Source: Geobacteraceae bacterium (lineage in GTDB: Bacteria; Desulfobacterota; Desulfuromonadia; Desulfuromonadales; Geopsychrobacteraceae). From it: DNA of 12,586 nt. The stretch spans positions 1 through 12,586 of the forward strand of contig JAMOPE010000217.1 in NCBI GenBank assembly GCA_027064785.1, written 5' to 3'. The notes under the pieces are model-generated. The model was not told the DNA's origin, ran no database searches, and saw nothing but the letters and a program-made list of their open reading frames with translations. Shown piece by piece: positions 1-8,464 of this stretch (position 1 is its first letter; each line of letters opens with the position of its first letter). Made by a program: the position numbers and the translations under genes.

Positions 1-474
1 ATCAAATCGCTGTTACCGACAGACTATTTTGAGCACGATCGGGCATTCATTGCCGGGCTATTGCACGATATGGGTAAACTTGCCTCTGCGAGCTTTTTCC
101 CTCAATATTTTGAAAAAGCAATCGAATTGGCGAAAAAGCGATCGTGCGACCTGTCCGAAGCGGAAAAGGAAATCTACAAAACCCATCACGCTGAGCTAGG
201 GAGCTTCCTTGCCGAGTGGTGGGCACTGCCACCATTTGTCGTTAATGCTATCTGCTGGCATCACCTGCCCCAATCGACACCCATTGACCGGGACATCATC
301 GCGGCAACCCACGTCGCCAATCTGCTAAGTTACCAGTTCGGCTATGGATCTAACGGCGACACCTGTACTCGTAATATCCACGAAGATCTTTATGAAAAAT
401 TCTATCTGAGTGATGAAGCTAACGAAATCCTTAAGAACGAAACCGATCAAACAATTCGGACACTTGTTCGCTAA
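1..474 (+). CDS. HDOD-domain protein, 3' part only
   Basis: This is the C-terminal 157 residues of an HDOD-domain protein; the reading frame is open from base 1, so the 5' end lies outside the window. HDOD domains are HD-phosphohydrolase relatives found in bacterial signalling proteins, often in c-di-GMP, chemotaxis or stress networks; many lack proven enzyme activity. The fragment shows the helix motif GLLHDMGKL (H22-D23 of the fragment), then a spaced HHAELG and a WHH motif, in the order typical of HDOD proteins, followed by a short tail ending in TLVR. There is no signal peptide or membrane segment in the visible part. N-terminal domains (for example REC or EAL) cannot be excluded. It lies directly upstream of a GGDEF/EAL response regulator on the same strand, which suggests a shared signalling role. 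The family is fairly certain; the specific function is unknown. Confidence 0.85.
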   Translation: MKSLLPTDYFEHDRAFIAGLLHDMGKLASASFFPQYFEKAIELAKKRSCDLSEAEKEIYKTHHAELGSFLAEWWALPPFVVNAICWHHLPQSTPIDRDIIAATHVANLLSYQFGYGSNGDTCTRNIHEDLYEKFYLSDEANEILKNETDQTIRTLVR

Positions 475-540
475 AAATAAGAGCCATGAGGGGGGGGCAT
501 CAAGCAGGTTTTCCACCTTTCTTGCCCAGAACAATTAAAT

Positions 541-569
541 TTGACTAACGATGCAGAACACGGCATAAT
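541..569 (+). promoter_or_regulatory. Predicted sigma70-type promoter for the REC-PAS-GGDEF-EAL gene
   Basis: TTGACT (541-546) and CATAAT (564-569) are separated by exactly 17 nt; each hexamer matches the sigma70 consensus at five of six positions. Transcription would start near 576, giving a leader of about 70 nt before the ATG at 648. The element sits in the 173-nt gap after the HDOD gene, so the response regulator can be transcribed independently. Seen by eye only; no transcript data. Confidence 0.6.
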
Positions 570-647
570 ACATCTTCACCAATACCGTAAACAGGAGTTG
601 CAAAAATCATTGCTTTCAGACTTCGTTGACGACAGGATCGTATCAAC

Positions 648-2834
648 ATGAACCAACGCAGAAACCCGGTCATACTGACAATTGATGACGAAGAGAATAT
701 CCGTGACAGTTTTCGGATGTTTTTGGAGGATTACGATTTTCAGGTATTGGAAGCGACAAACGGGCGGGAAGGCCTGGAAATTTTCCACAGAGAAAACCCC
801 GATCTTGTCCTCTGCGATCTGAGAATGCCGGAAGTGGACGGACTGGATGTCATCGAGCAAATCAAAAAAGTGTCCCCCGACACCCCGATTATCGTTGTTT
901 CCGGAACCGGAATTATCGGTGATGCCATCGAAGCAATCCGGCGCGGTGCGTGGAATTACATCCTTAAACCAATTCAGGAAATGTCGATCCTTTTACACGC
1001 CATCAATCAGGCGATGGAACGGTCGCGACTGATTATAGAAAACCGTGTCTATCAGGAACATCTGGAGGAAGAGGTCACAAAACGAACCCAGGCTCTCCAA
1101 AAGGCGGTCAAAGATCTTAACCAGTCTCATGTCAAACTGAAAAACAGTGAACAAAAGTATCGGATTATTTTTGACAATCTGCAGGACGTTTACCTCGAAA
1201 TCCAACGCAATGGCACAATAACCGAAATCAGCCCGTCCATTGCCCATATATCCCAATACCAACGGGAAGACTTACTCAAGACCAATATCGAAAAGATCTT
1301 CCCCAATTTACATGACCGTAATCGACTTTTAGCACAGCTAAAAGCTGAGAATAAAATTTCGGACTACGAACTGCATTTACGCGATAAAGATGAAACTCTC
1401 ATCCCCTGTTCCCTGAACGCCAGCTATATTCTGGGGAACAATCAGTCTGATGATAAAATTTGCGCAACACTGCGCGACATGACCGATCGTAAACAAGCCG
1501 AAGCAAGGATTGAGCATCTTGCGTTCTACGATGCACTGACAGAACTTCCAAACCGACGGCTGCTCCTTGACCGACTTGAGCAAAATATTTCCCGGGCTCG
1601 CCGCTATGGCCATTTTGGGGCAATGTTGTTTCTCGATCTTGACCGCTTCAAAAACATTAACGACTCTCTGGGACACCCAATCGGGGACGCCTTGCTGCAG
1701 GAAGTTTCCAAAAGACTTCTTCATGATCTACGGTCAGAAGATACGGTCTCACGTCTAGGCGGTGATGAGTTTGTTATGCTTCTTTCTGATCTCGGTAATG
1801 ATGAAGCCAGTGCAGCGGCTCTCGCCCAACAAAAAGCCGAAAGCATCAAAGTACACTTAGCTGAAAAATATTTTGTTGATGGACACGAATTGCATATCAC
1901 TCCAAGTATCGGTGTCGCAATGTTCCCATCGGGGAAAAACCATCAGGAGACCGGCGACGATATCCTCCGCTACGCCGACACAGCAATGTACAAAGCCAAG
2001 GATGACGGTCGTGACACCATCCGGTTCTTCCTCCCAAGTATGCAATCTGCGGCCGACAGTCGACTCGCAATCGAAAAAGAGTTGCGCTACGCCCTAGAAC
2101 GCAGTGAGCTGTGTTTATTTTTCCAACCACAGGTTAACGGCGAGGGAGAAATTCTTGGGGCCGAGACACTGGCACGCTGGCAGCATCCCGAAAAAGGATT
2201 TATTTCTCCCGCGACATTTATTCCAATTGCTGAAGCAACGGGTTTGATCCTCCCGATTGGAGAATGGGTTCTTAGAACTGCTTGCGAGCATCTAAGAGCA
2301 TGGAGTGATGAAGGGCTATCAATCCATCACCTCGCCGTCAATGTTAGTCCACGGCAGTTCCGCCAACCCAACTTTGTCAATCAGGTTGAAAAGATTCTGG
2401 AACAAACCGGGGCAGATCCGACACAATTAGGGTTAGAGCTCACTGAAGGAATGGTGATTGATAACATCCTCGATACCATTGAAAAGATGGACGCGCTGAA
2501 AAAACTGGGAATCGAACTATCTATTGACGATTTTGGAACGGGCTATTCCTCACTCGCCTACTTACAAAAAATGCCTCTCGATATCCTGAAAATTGATCAA
2601 TCATTTATCAAGGATATTGAAACCGATAGCAATGATGCAGCAATCGTCGATACGATTATCTCGATGGCAAATCACCTGAACCTTAAAGTTATTGCCGAAG
2701 GTGTAGAAACCCGCTGCGAGCTCGATTTTCTGCAGGACAAAGGTTGTCCTCTCTATCAGGGATATCTTTTCAGCAAACCCGTCCCCAATGATCAGTTCAA
2801 AATCCTCCTTAGGAACAAATCAACGTTTTCCTAA
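648..2834 (+). CDS. Response regulator with PAS, GGDEF and EAL domains (c-di-GMP turnover)
   Basis: A 728-residue cytoplasmic signalling protein that probably makes and/or degrades cyclic di-GMP in response to phosphorylation. Domains in order: REC (about 7-122) with acidic pocket D13/D14, phospho-acceptor D57, switch S85 and K107; a charged coiled-coil linker (about 122-165); PAS (about 167-285); GGDEF (about 288-455) with intact GGDEF at 371-375 and an inhibitory RxxD site (RSED, 362-365) five residues before it; EAL (about 475-720). The EAL signature is ETLAR at 506-510, and the expected metal and catalytic residues are present: N565, E600, D627-D628 in DDFGTG, K648 and E684/E687 in AEGVE. 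Both catalytic domains therefore look competent; which activity dominates cannot be read from sequence. The ATG at 648 follows AGGAT (634-638) with 9-nt spacing. No partner histidine kinase is in view. It follows an HDOD gene, possibly in the same pathway. Confidence 0.93.
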   Translation: MNQRRNPVILTIDDEENIRDSFRMFLEDYDFQVLEATNGREGLEIFHRENPDLVLCDLRMPEVDGLDVIEQIKKVSPDTPIIVVSGTGIIGDAIEAIRRGAWNYILKPIQEMSILLHAINQAMERSRLIIENRVYQEHLEEEVTKRTQALQKAVKDLNQSHVKLKNSEQKYRIIFDNLQDVYLEIQRNGTITEISPSIAHISQYQREDLLKTNIEKIFPNLHDRNRLLAQLKAENKISDYELHLRDKDETLIPCSLNASYILGNNQSDDKICATLRDMTDRKQAEARIEHLAFYDALTELPNRRLLLDRLEQNISRARRYGHFGAMLFLDLDRFKNINDSLGHPIGDALLQEVSKRLLHDLRSEDTVSRLGGDEFVMLLSDLGNDEASAAALAQQKAESIKVHLAEKYFVDGHELHITPSIGVAMFPSGKNHQETGDDILRYADTAMYKAKDDGRDTIRFFLPSMQSAADSRLAIEKELRYALERSELCLFFQPQVNGEGEILGAETLARWQHPEKGFISPATFIPIAEATGLILPIGEWVLRTACEHLRAWSDEGLSIHHLAVNVSPRQFRQPNFVNQVEKILEQTGADPTQLGLELTEGMVIDNILDTIEKMDALKKLGIELSIDDFGTGYSSLAYLQKMPLDILKIDQSFIKDIETDSNDAAIVDTIISMANHLNLKVIAEGVETRCELDFLQDKGCPLYQGYLFSKPVPNDQFKILLRNKSTFS

Positions 2835-2968
2835 CCCCTCAGTTCAGGTACACCCAGAGGACCCTTTCTTAGAAAAACCCCCTTGTCTTTCGCATGGGAA
2901 TCGCGGCAGTATGTCACTCATATTGTCATTCACTGAACAGACACCTGAAAAAATGGAAGGGATTTATC

Positions 2969-3478
2969 ATGGAAGCACAGCCAAAAGTTAAGATGGAAAC
3001 CAATAAGGGGGAAATCGTCATTGAATTGGATGCTGAGAAAGCCCCGATTTCAACAGAAAATTTTCTCAACTATGTTCGTGATGGTTTTTATGAGCAAACT
3101 ATTTTCCACCGTGTTATCCCCGGTTTTATGATTCAGGGCGGCGGATTCACCCCTGACATGGCGCAAAAGAGAACTCAGGCTGAAATAAAAAATGAAGCCG
3201 ACAATGGCTTAAAAAATTTACGTGGGACTCTCGCCATGGCAAGAACACAAGTTGTTGACAGTGCCAGTAGCCAGTTTTTTATTAATCTGGCTGACAACGA
3301 TTTCCTCAATCACCAAAATAAAACAGCAAACGGCTACGGCTATGCTGTTTTCGGTAAAGTCGTTGAAGGAATGGATATTGTTGATGAGATTGCCAAAACA
3401 ACAACAGGGAACAGTGGCCACCATCAGGACGTCCCGACCGAAGCCATAATTATTGAAAAAGTGACAATTGAAGAGTAG
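2969..3478 (+). CDS. ppiB: Peptidyl-prolyl cis-trans isomerase B (cyclophilin)
   Basis: A 169-residue cyclophilin that catalyses cis-trans isomerisation of peptidyl-proline bonds during protein folding. Visible motifs: [15 protein letters not shown] (46-60) with catalytic R48, and F53 and Q56 of the active pocket; [21 protein letters not shown]; and [13 protein letters not shown]. The GHHQDVP segment and overall length match E. coli PpiB, the cytoplasmic form. No signal peptide is seen, so it should act in the cytoplasm. The frame is open back to an ATG at 2894, but the ATG at 2969 is preferred: it has GGAAGG at 2955-2960 with 8-nt spacing and gives the family's usual N-terminus, whereas the extra 25 residues have no family counterpart. 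aguA follows after 29 nt, so the two may be co-transcribed, although no functional link between them is obvious. Confidence 0.95.
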   Translation: MEAQPKVKMETNKGEIVIELDAEKAPISTENFLNYVRDGFYEQTIFHRVIPGFMIQGGGFTPDMAQKRTQAEIKNEADNGLKNLRGTLAMARTQVVDSASSQFFINLADNDFLNHQNKTANGYGYAVFGKVVEGMDIVDEIAKTTTGNSGHHQDVPTEAIIIEKVTIEE

Positions 3479-3507
3479 CGTAAATATCTGCCTAGCATGG
3501 TTCTGAT

Positions 3508-4557
3508 ATGAATCATCCCCCCGCAATGACCCTGCGGTTTCCGGCAGAATGGGAACCGCAGGACGCCGTCCTCCTTGCCTGGCCGCACGAACAAACCGAC
3601 TGGCAGCCGATCCTTCAACAAGTGTTTCGTGTTTATATTGAACTGGTTCGACAGATCAGTCGCTTTGAAGCTGTCATCATCATCACGCCACAACCCAAAG
3701 GGGTTCAGGTCCTGCTGACTAATGAGCAGATTGATCTGACTCAAATTTTCATTGTTTCGATTGAGACAAATGACACGTGGGTTCGTGATTTTGGCCCCAT
3801 TACAATATTTTCAAACAACAGACCCGTGTTCCTCGATTTTACTTTTAACGGTTGGGGCGGAAAATTTGCAGCAGAAAAAGATAATCAAGCCACAAAACAA
3901 TTAAATCAGATAACGGCACTGCAAAACTGTCGATACAAAAAAATCGCTTTGACTCTTGAGGGAGGAAGTATCGAAAGTGATGGAGCGGGAACCCTCCTCA
4001 CAACATCGGCATGCCTACTAAACCCGAACCGCAACCCACATCTCGATAAAAACGGAATAATTGCCGAGTTAAAAAAACATTTCGGTTGTGACCATATTCT
4101 TTGGCTTGATCATGGTTGGTTGGCTGGAGACGATACTGATTCCCACATCGACACCCTTGCACGGCTTTGTCCCGACAACACAATTTTGTATGTCCGCTGC
4201 GATGATAAGAAAGATCAACACTACACCGAGCTAAAGCGGATGGAACAACAGCTTCAAGAGTTCACAACCAGAACAGATGCCCCCTTTCAACTGATCCCCC
4301 TGCCCTGGCCTCAAGCACATTTCGATGAGGGGGAGCGTCTACCTGCAACCTATGCAAATTTTCTGGTCATAAATGGGGCTGTTCTTGTCCCAACCTATGA
4401 TGATCCTGCCGACGAGCTGGCATTGTCAACAATCAGCCAAGTATTTCCCGATCGTGATATTATCGGTATCGACTGTCAAACACTGATTAAACAGCACGGT
4501 TCTCTTCACTGCATTACCATGCAATTGCCGCAAGGAATTCTGTCATGGACACACTAA
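3508..4557 (+). CDS. aguA: Agmatine deiminase
   Basis: A 349-residue member of the guanidino-group-modifying (PAD_porph) superfamily. Agmatine deiminase hydrolyses agmatine to N-carbamoylputrescine and ammonia, the second step of the arginine-decarboxylase route to putrescine. Motifs: EWEPQDAVLLAWPH (14-27), NDTWVRDFGP (88-97) with R93-D94, LEGGSIESDG (150-159), DDTDSHID (208-215) with catalytic His213, and GSLHCITMQLP (331-341) with nucleophile Cys335. Where I would expect DTDGH, this protein has DTDSH. The superfamily also includes peptidylarginine deiminases, but the overlap with aguB makes agmatine the likely substrate. The start is uncertain: there is no clear Shine-Dalgarno before the ATG at 3508, and the next ATG at 3526 has none either. 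It lies 29 nt after ppiB, and its stop overlaps the start of aguB by 13 nt, suggesting coupled translation. Confidence 0.92.
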   Translation: MNHPPAMTLRFPAEWEPQDAVLLAWPHEQTDWQPILQQVFRVYIELVRQISRFEAVIIITPQPKGVQVLLTNEQIDLTQIFIVSIETNDTWVRDFGPITIFSNNRPVFLDFTFNGWGGKFAAEKDNQATKQLNQITALQNCRYKKIALTLEGGSIESDGAGTLLTTSACLLNPNRNPHLDKNGIIAELKKHFGCDHILWLDHGWLAGDDTDSHIDTLARLCPDNTILYVRCDDKKDQHYTELKRMEQQLQEFTTRTDAPFQLIPLPWPQAHFDEGERLPATYANFLVINGAVLVPTYDDPADELALSTISQVFPDRDIIGIDCQTLIKQHGSLHCITMQLPQGILSWTH

Positions 4558-5426
4558 AAGTTGCCTTGGTACAACAAAGCTGCTCAGACAACCAACAGGA
4601 AAATATAAATAAAAGCTGTCAGCAGATTTCCACAGCGGCAACTCAAGGTGCAAAACTGGTTATTCTGCAGGAGCTCCACACCTCGCGGTATTTTTGTCAG
4701 ACCGAAGATATCGACTATTTTAAGTTAGCGGAAGAAATTCCCGGGGAATCGACCGGGATTTTCTCAGCCATAGCTAAAAAACACGGAATTGTTCTGATCA
4801 TATCTCTATTTGAAAAGCGCGCGGCAGGGCTATACCACAATACGGCCGTTGTCATCGAAACAGATGGTCATATTGCCGGAATTTATCGAAAAATGCACAT
4901 CCCCGATGATCCGGGATATTATGAAAAGTTCTATTTTACCCCCGGTGATCTCGGTTTTACTCCCATTGATACATCTGTTGGAAGGCTCGGAGTGTTGATC
5001 TGCTGGGATCAATGGTACCCAGAAGCGGCCCGTTTGATGGCATTAGCCGGGGCAGAGCTGTTGATATACCCAACTGCAATCGGTTATAACCCTGACGATT
5101 CAGCAGAAGAGCAGCAACGCCAGCTAAACGCATGGAAGGTTGTTCAGCAGGGGCATGCTGTCGCCAATGGTGTCCCGGTAATTACCGTTAATCGAGTTGG
5201 CTTTGAAGTAGATCCAAGTGGTTCGACCACAGGAGCCAAGTTTTGGGGAAATAGTTTTGTTGCCGGCAGTCAGGGGGAAATCATCGTTATCGGAAGTGAA
5301 AAAGAAGAGCTACTGTATGCCGAAATCGATCTTAATTGCAGTGAAAAAATCCGGCAGATATGGCCGTTCTTCCGCGATCGAAGAATTGACGCATACCATG
5401 ATTTGAAACTGCGATTTCGCGACTGA
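4545..5426 (+). CDS. aguB: N-carbamoylputrescine amidase
   Basis: A 293-residue carbon-nitrogen hydrolase of the nitrilase superfamily. It hydrolyses N-carbamoylputrescine to putrescine, CO2 and ammonia, completing the pathway begun by AguA. The catalytic triad is visible: E43 in LQELH, K116 in YRKMHIPDD and C153 in ICWDQWYPEAAR; the CWDQWYPEAARLMAL and YPTAIG stretches are characteristic of this subgroup. Length is as expected for the family. The ATG at 4545 lies inside the end of aguA (13-nt overlap) and has AAGGA at 4532-4536 with 8-nt spacing. No arginine decarboxylase (speA) is in the window, so the agmatine source must be encoded elsewhere or imported. A strong terminator hairpin begins 4 nt after the stop codon. 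Confidence 0.95.
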   Translation: MDTLKVALVQQSCSDNQQENINKSCQQISTAATQGAKLVILQELHTSRYFCQTEDIDYFKLAEEIPGESTGIFSAIAKKHGIVLIISLFEKRAAGLYHNTAVVIETDGHIAGIYRKMHIPDDPGYYEKFYFTPGDLGFTPIDTSVGRLGVLICWDQWYPEAARLMALAGAELLIYPTAIGYNPDDSAEEQQRQLNAWKVVQQGHAVANGVPVITVNRVGFEVDPSGSTTGAKFWGNSFVAGSQGEIIVIGSEKEELLYAEIDLNCSEKIRQIWPFFRDRRIDAYHDLKLRFRD

Positions 5427-5430
5427 ACCA

Positions 5431-5466
5431 TAAAAGAAGGTGAGCAACAAAGCTCACCTTCTTTTA
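5431..5466. terminator. Bidirectional intrinsic terminator between aguB and metK
   Basis: A perfect 15-bp inverted repeat: left arm 5431-5445 (TAAAAGAAGGTGAGC) and right arm 5452-5466, with a 6-nt AACAAA loop. The stem has a GC-rich core beside the loop and AAAAG/CTTTT at its base, so each strand ends in a short T run. It sits between the convergent stop codons of aguB (+) and metK (-) and is well placed to end both transcripts. Confidence 0.9.
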
Positions 5467-5483
5467 TGCAATACTCTAAAAGC

Positions 5484-6653
5484 TTAGATCCCTGCCTTAG
5501 AACGTAAAGCATCGGCCCGATCCGTGACTTCCCATGTAAATCCAGGCAATTCACGTCCAAAATGGCCGTAAGCAGCGGTTTGACGATAGATAGGACGCAG
5601 AAGATCAAGTTGCTGAATAATAGCGGCCGGGCGCATATCAAACTCAGCCTGAACAATTTCAGCAATTCTGTTCGAAGGAATTTTTCCAGTCCCGAAGGTA
5701 TTGATCATGACAGAAACCGGATCCGCAACACCGATCGCATAAGCAAGTTGCACCTCACACTTGCTGGCCAGTCCGGCAGCAACAATATTCTTTGCCACAT
5801 AACGCGCCATGTATGATGCACTGCGATCAACTTTGGATGGGTCCTTACCACTGAAAGCACCACCACCGTGCGAGCCCTGACCTCCGTACGTATCAACAAT
5901 GATTTTTCTCCCAGTCAGTCCGCAGTCACCCATGGGACCTCCAACGACAAAGCGACCCGTCGGATTAATCAGGTAGCGGGTATTTTTGTCAAGAAGGTCA
6001 ACGGGAAGAATCGGCTTGATAACTTCCTCGATGACAGCATCCTTCAAATCATCGTGGCTGACATCGGGACCGTGTTGAGTTGAAATAACAACAGTATCAA
6101 TTCGGGTCGGTTTGTCATCAACATATTGAATCGAAACTTGAGACTTACTATCGGGGCGCAAGAAGTCAAGCGTCCCGTCTTTACGAACATCAGCAAGTTT
6201 TTTGGTCAGTTTATGAGCAAAAGTAATCGGCATCGGCATCAATTCCGAAGTCTCATCACAGGCAAACCCGAACATCAAGCCCTGATCACCAGCACCCTGC
6301 TCTTTGAAGAGGCCTTCACCCTCGCTGACACCCTGCGAGATATCGGGTGACTGCTGATCAATTGAGGTCAAAACAGCACAGGTTTTATAATCAAACCCAA
6401 TCGCCGAATCGTTATAGCCAATCTCTTTAATTGTTTCACGGACGATCGCAGGAAGATCCGCATATGCGGTGGTGGTTATTTCACCGGCAATCATTGCCAT
6501 TCCTGTTGTTACCAGCGTTTCACAAGCAACCCGGGCCTTGGGATCCTGCTCAAGAATAGCATCAAGCACAGCATCAGAAATCTGATCCGCAACTTTGTCG
6601 GGATGTCCCTCTCCTACAGACTCAGAGGTAAATAAAAAATCGCTCATAGACAT
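5484..6653 (-). CDS. metK: S-adenosylmethionine synthase
   Basis: A 389-residue methionine adenosyltransferase that makes S-adenosylmethionine from methionine and ATP in the cytoplasm. Motifs: [11 protein letters not shown] (10-20) with the conserved His17, [12 protein letters not shown] (120-131), and the phosphate-binding [17 protein letters not shown] (263-279). The protein is full length for the family. The ATG at 6653 has AAAGGA upstream with about 9-nt spacing; a second in-frame ATG two codons later is possible. It starts 29 nt after ptsI on the same strand, with no room for a SAM riboswitch and no obvious promoter in the gap, so it is probably the last gene of the PTS operon. Transcription would end at the shared hairpin at 5431-5466. 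Confidence 0.97.
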   Translation of the reverse strand: MSMSDFLFTSESVGEGHPDKVADQISDAVLDAILEQDPKARVACETLVTTGMAMIAGEITTTAYADLPAIVRETIKEIGYNDSAIGFDYKTCAVLTSIDQQSPDISQGVSEGEGLFKEQGAGDQGLMFGFACDETSELMPMPITFAHKLTKKLADVRKDGTLDFLRPDSKSQVSIQYVDDKPTRIDTVVISTQHGPDVSHDDLKDAVIEEVIKPILPVDLLDKNTRYLINPTGRFVVGGPMGDCGLTGRKIIVDTYGGQGSHGGGAFSGKDPSKVDRSASYMARYVAKNIVAAGLASKCEVQLAYAIGVADPVSVMINTFGTGKIPSNRIAEIVQAEFDMRPAAIIQQLDLLRPIYRQTAAYGHFGRELPGFTWEVTDRADALRSKAGI

Positions 6654-6682
6654 TAATCATGTTCCTTTCACGTGTACAGTTT

Positions 6683-8464
6683 CTAGATAAGGGGTTGTGC
6701 AAATATTTCGGGCAACCGGTTTCGCATCTCCTGCTCAACAGCTGAGGAGACCTCCTTACTGGTCGACAGCAATAGTAATTTTTCGATCAACTTTTCCCCG
6801 TCGGCTCTTGAAACCTGTCGCAGGACCCGTTTCACCCGTGGGACACAGGCCGGGTTCATTGATAATTCATGGAAACCAAGGCCGACAAGGATTAATGTAT
6901 ACAGCGGTTCACCCGCAACTTCACCACAAATTGAAACATCAATACCGGCAGCATTGGCAGCATCACAGGTTGTTTTCAACGCACGCAGAATCGCCGGATG
7001 CAACGGGTCATACAGATAGGCAACGTGCTCATTGCCTCGATCGACGGCAAGGAAGTACTGTATCAGATCATTTGTTCCGATGGAGAAAAAATCGACTTCC
7101 TGTGCCAGCAGAGGAGCAATAATGACCGCCGATGGTGTTTCAATCATCACTCCAATGGGGATATCGGGATCGTAGGCAATACCCTCAGTATCCAGTTCCA
7201 ATTGAACGTCTCTGATGATCTCTTTACACGCCCGAATTTCAGCGACACCACTGATCATCGGAAACATAATTTTCACCCGACCGCAACTTGAGGCCCGCAA
7301 AATTGCCCGTAACTGGACATGAAAAAGGCGTTCTTCATGCAGAGAAAAGCGGATGGCCCGCAATCCCATTGCTGGATTTGCTTCATCCTCAAGGTTGAGC
7401 TCAGGAACAAATTTATCACCACCGATATCTAATGTCCGGATCGTTACGGTGTCACTTTCAACCTGTTGGAGAATCTCACAATAAGCGTTATATTGCTCCT
7501 CCTCATCAGGAGGAGTACTCCGCCCCAGGTAAAGAAACTCGGTACGATACAGACCAATTCCATCAACCGAGAATTTTTTCGCGTGATCAATATCACTGGA
7601 AATTTCCAAATTTCCACGCAATGCGACATGCACATTATCCGTCGTGACCGCGGGGAGCTGGTAATATTTTTCAAGATCCTGCTCAAGATATTCGTAGGTC
7701 TGCTTCCGTTTAAGATATTCCTTGAACGTCTCTTCCGACGGATTGAGGACAACAACCCCTGTAGAACCATCAATAATGACGGGAACACCGTCATAAACCA
7801 TTGATGTTACCGATTCAAGACCAACAACAGCAGGAATATCAAGAGATCTCGCCAGAATGGCTGTATGTGACGTTCGCCCACCTTTGTCGGTAATAAAACC
7901 GAGGACCTTGGAGCGGTCCATCTGCATCGTTTCGGCAGGAGAAAGGTCGTGAGCAACGATCAATGATTTGCGCCCGATATTTCCAATCGAACGCTCACTG
8001 ACACCCGTCAATATCCGCAACAGCCGGTCTCCGACAGCATCAACATCAGAACGTCTTTCCCGCAGGTATTCATCATCGATGTTATCAAACAGTGCCCGCA
8101 GTTGATCAAGAACCTGAGTCAGAGCCCCCTCAGCATTCATTTGCTCACGAATAACTTTCTCGGTCCCTCCAACCAGCATGTCATCTTCGAGAATCAGCAG
8201 GTGTGTATCGAGAATATACAGATGCTCACGTAAATGCTTCTGACGTGACACTGCCTGCTTGATCTTTTCCAGCTGTTCACGAGCCCGTGCAACGGCCTTC
8301 TGAAAGCGAAGGAGTTCCGCTTCGATTTCAGAAGCTTCAATCAGCGATCGATCGACTAGCGGACGCTGATCCACAAGGCTCACTTCACCGATAGCAATCC
8401 CCGGGGAGACCCCGATGCCAACAAGATATGTATCTTGAGCGACTTTAGTCTTCACCAAAACCAT
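6683..8464 (-). CDS. ptsI: PTS Enzyme I (phosphoenolpyruvate-protein phosphotransferase)
   Basis: A protein of about 593 residues that takes phosphate from phosphoenolpyruvate and passes it to HPr, the first step of the PTS; cytoplasmic. Numbered from the ATG at 8464: an N-terminal HPr-binding/phosphohistidine region with the active His200 in GGRTSHTAIL, then the PEP-binding TIM barrel with GLYRTEF (R307), TLDIGGDKF, MFPMI, a GTNDLIQY loop and catalytic Cys513 in ICGEVAGE. All key residues are intact. The start is uncertain. The frame opens with TTG at 8470; ATG at 8464 is adopted here but GAGG abuts it; GTG at 8455 has GAGG (8465-8468) at an ideal 9 nt and may be the true start. All candidates overlap the end of ptsH (20 nt for the ATG), indicating translational coupling. 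metK follows after 29 nt. Confidence 0.96.
   Translation of the reverse strand: MVLVKTKVAQDTYLVGIGVSPGIAIGEVSLVDQRPLVDRSLIEASEIEAELLRFQKAVARAREQLEKIKQAVSRQKHLREHLYILDTHLLILEDDMLVGGTEKVIREQMNAEGALTQVLDQLRALFDNIDDEYLRERRSDVDAVGDRLLRILTGVSERSIGNIGRKSLIVAHDLSPAETMQMDRSKVLGFITDKGGRTSHTAILARSLDIPAVVGLESVTSMVYDGVPVIIDGSTGVVVLNPSEETFKEYLKRKQTYEYLEQDLEKYYQLPAVTTDNVHVALRGNLEISSDIDHAKKFSVDGIGLYRTEFLYLGRSTPPDEEEQYNAYCEILQQVESDTVTIRTLDIGGDKFVPELNLEDEANPAMGLRAIRFSLHEERLFHVQLRAILRASSCGRVKIMFPMISGVAEIRACKEIIRDVQLELDTEGIAYDPDIPIGVMIETPSAVIIAPLLAQEVDFFSIGTNDLIQYFLAVDRGNEHVAYLYDPLHPAILRALKTTCDAANAAGIDVSICGEVAGEPLYTLILVGLGFHELSMNPACVPRVKRVLRQVSRADGEKLIEKLLLLSTSKEVSSAVEQEMRNRLPEIFAQPLI

Noticed and set aside
501..525. 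Small hairpin (AGGT/ACCT) after the HDOD gene
   Set aside because: Four-base stem with an interrupted extension and no following T run; not a credible intrinsic terminator.
2912..2932. Imperfect repeat TGTCACTCA / TGTCATTCA, 12 nt apart, upstream of ppiB
   Set aside because: Two copies of 9 nt with one mismatch are within chance expectation and match no operator I recognise.
2835..2968. Terminator or promoter between the GGDEF-EAL gene and ppiB
   Set aside because: Only a weak CCTC/GAGG pairing with a long loop and no T run; no -35/-10 pair with acceptable spacing was found. The region probably holds the ppiB promoter but I cannot place it.
2894..2968. 25-residue N-terminal extension of PpiB from the ATG at 2894
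   Set aside because: No family counterpart and no good ribosome binding site, whereas the ATG at 2969 has both; the extension contains no convincing signal peptide.
6654..6682. Possible SAM riboswitch before metK
   Set aside because: Only 29 nt separate ptsI and metK, too short for any known SAM riboswitch, and no suitable stem is seen.
6697..7122. Plus-strand frame of 141 residues opposite ptsI
   Set aside because: It lies wholly inside a well-conserved gene on the other strand, resembles no known family and is low in normal protein pattern; a shadow frame.
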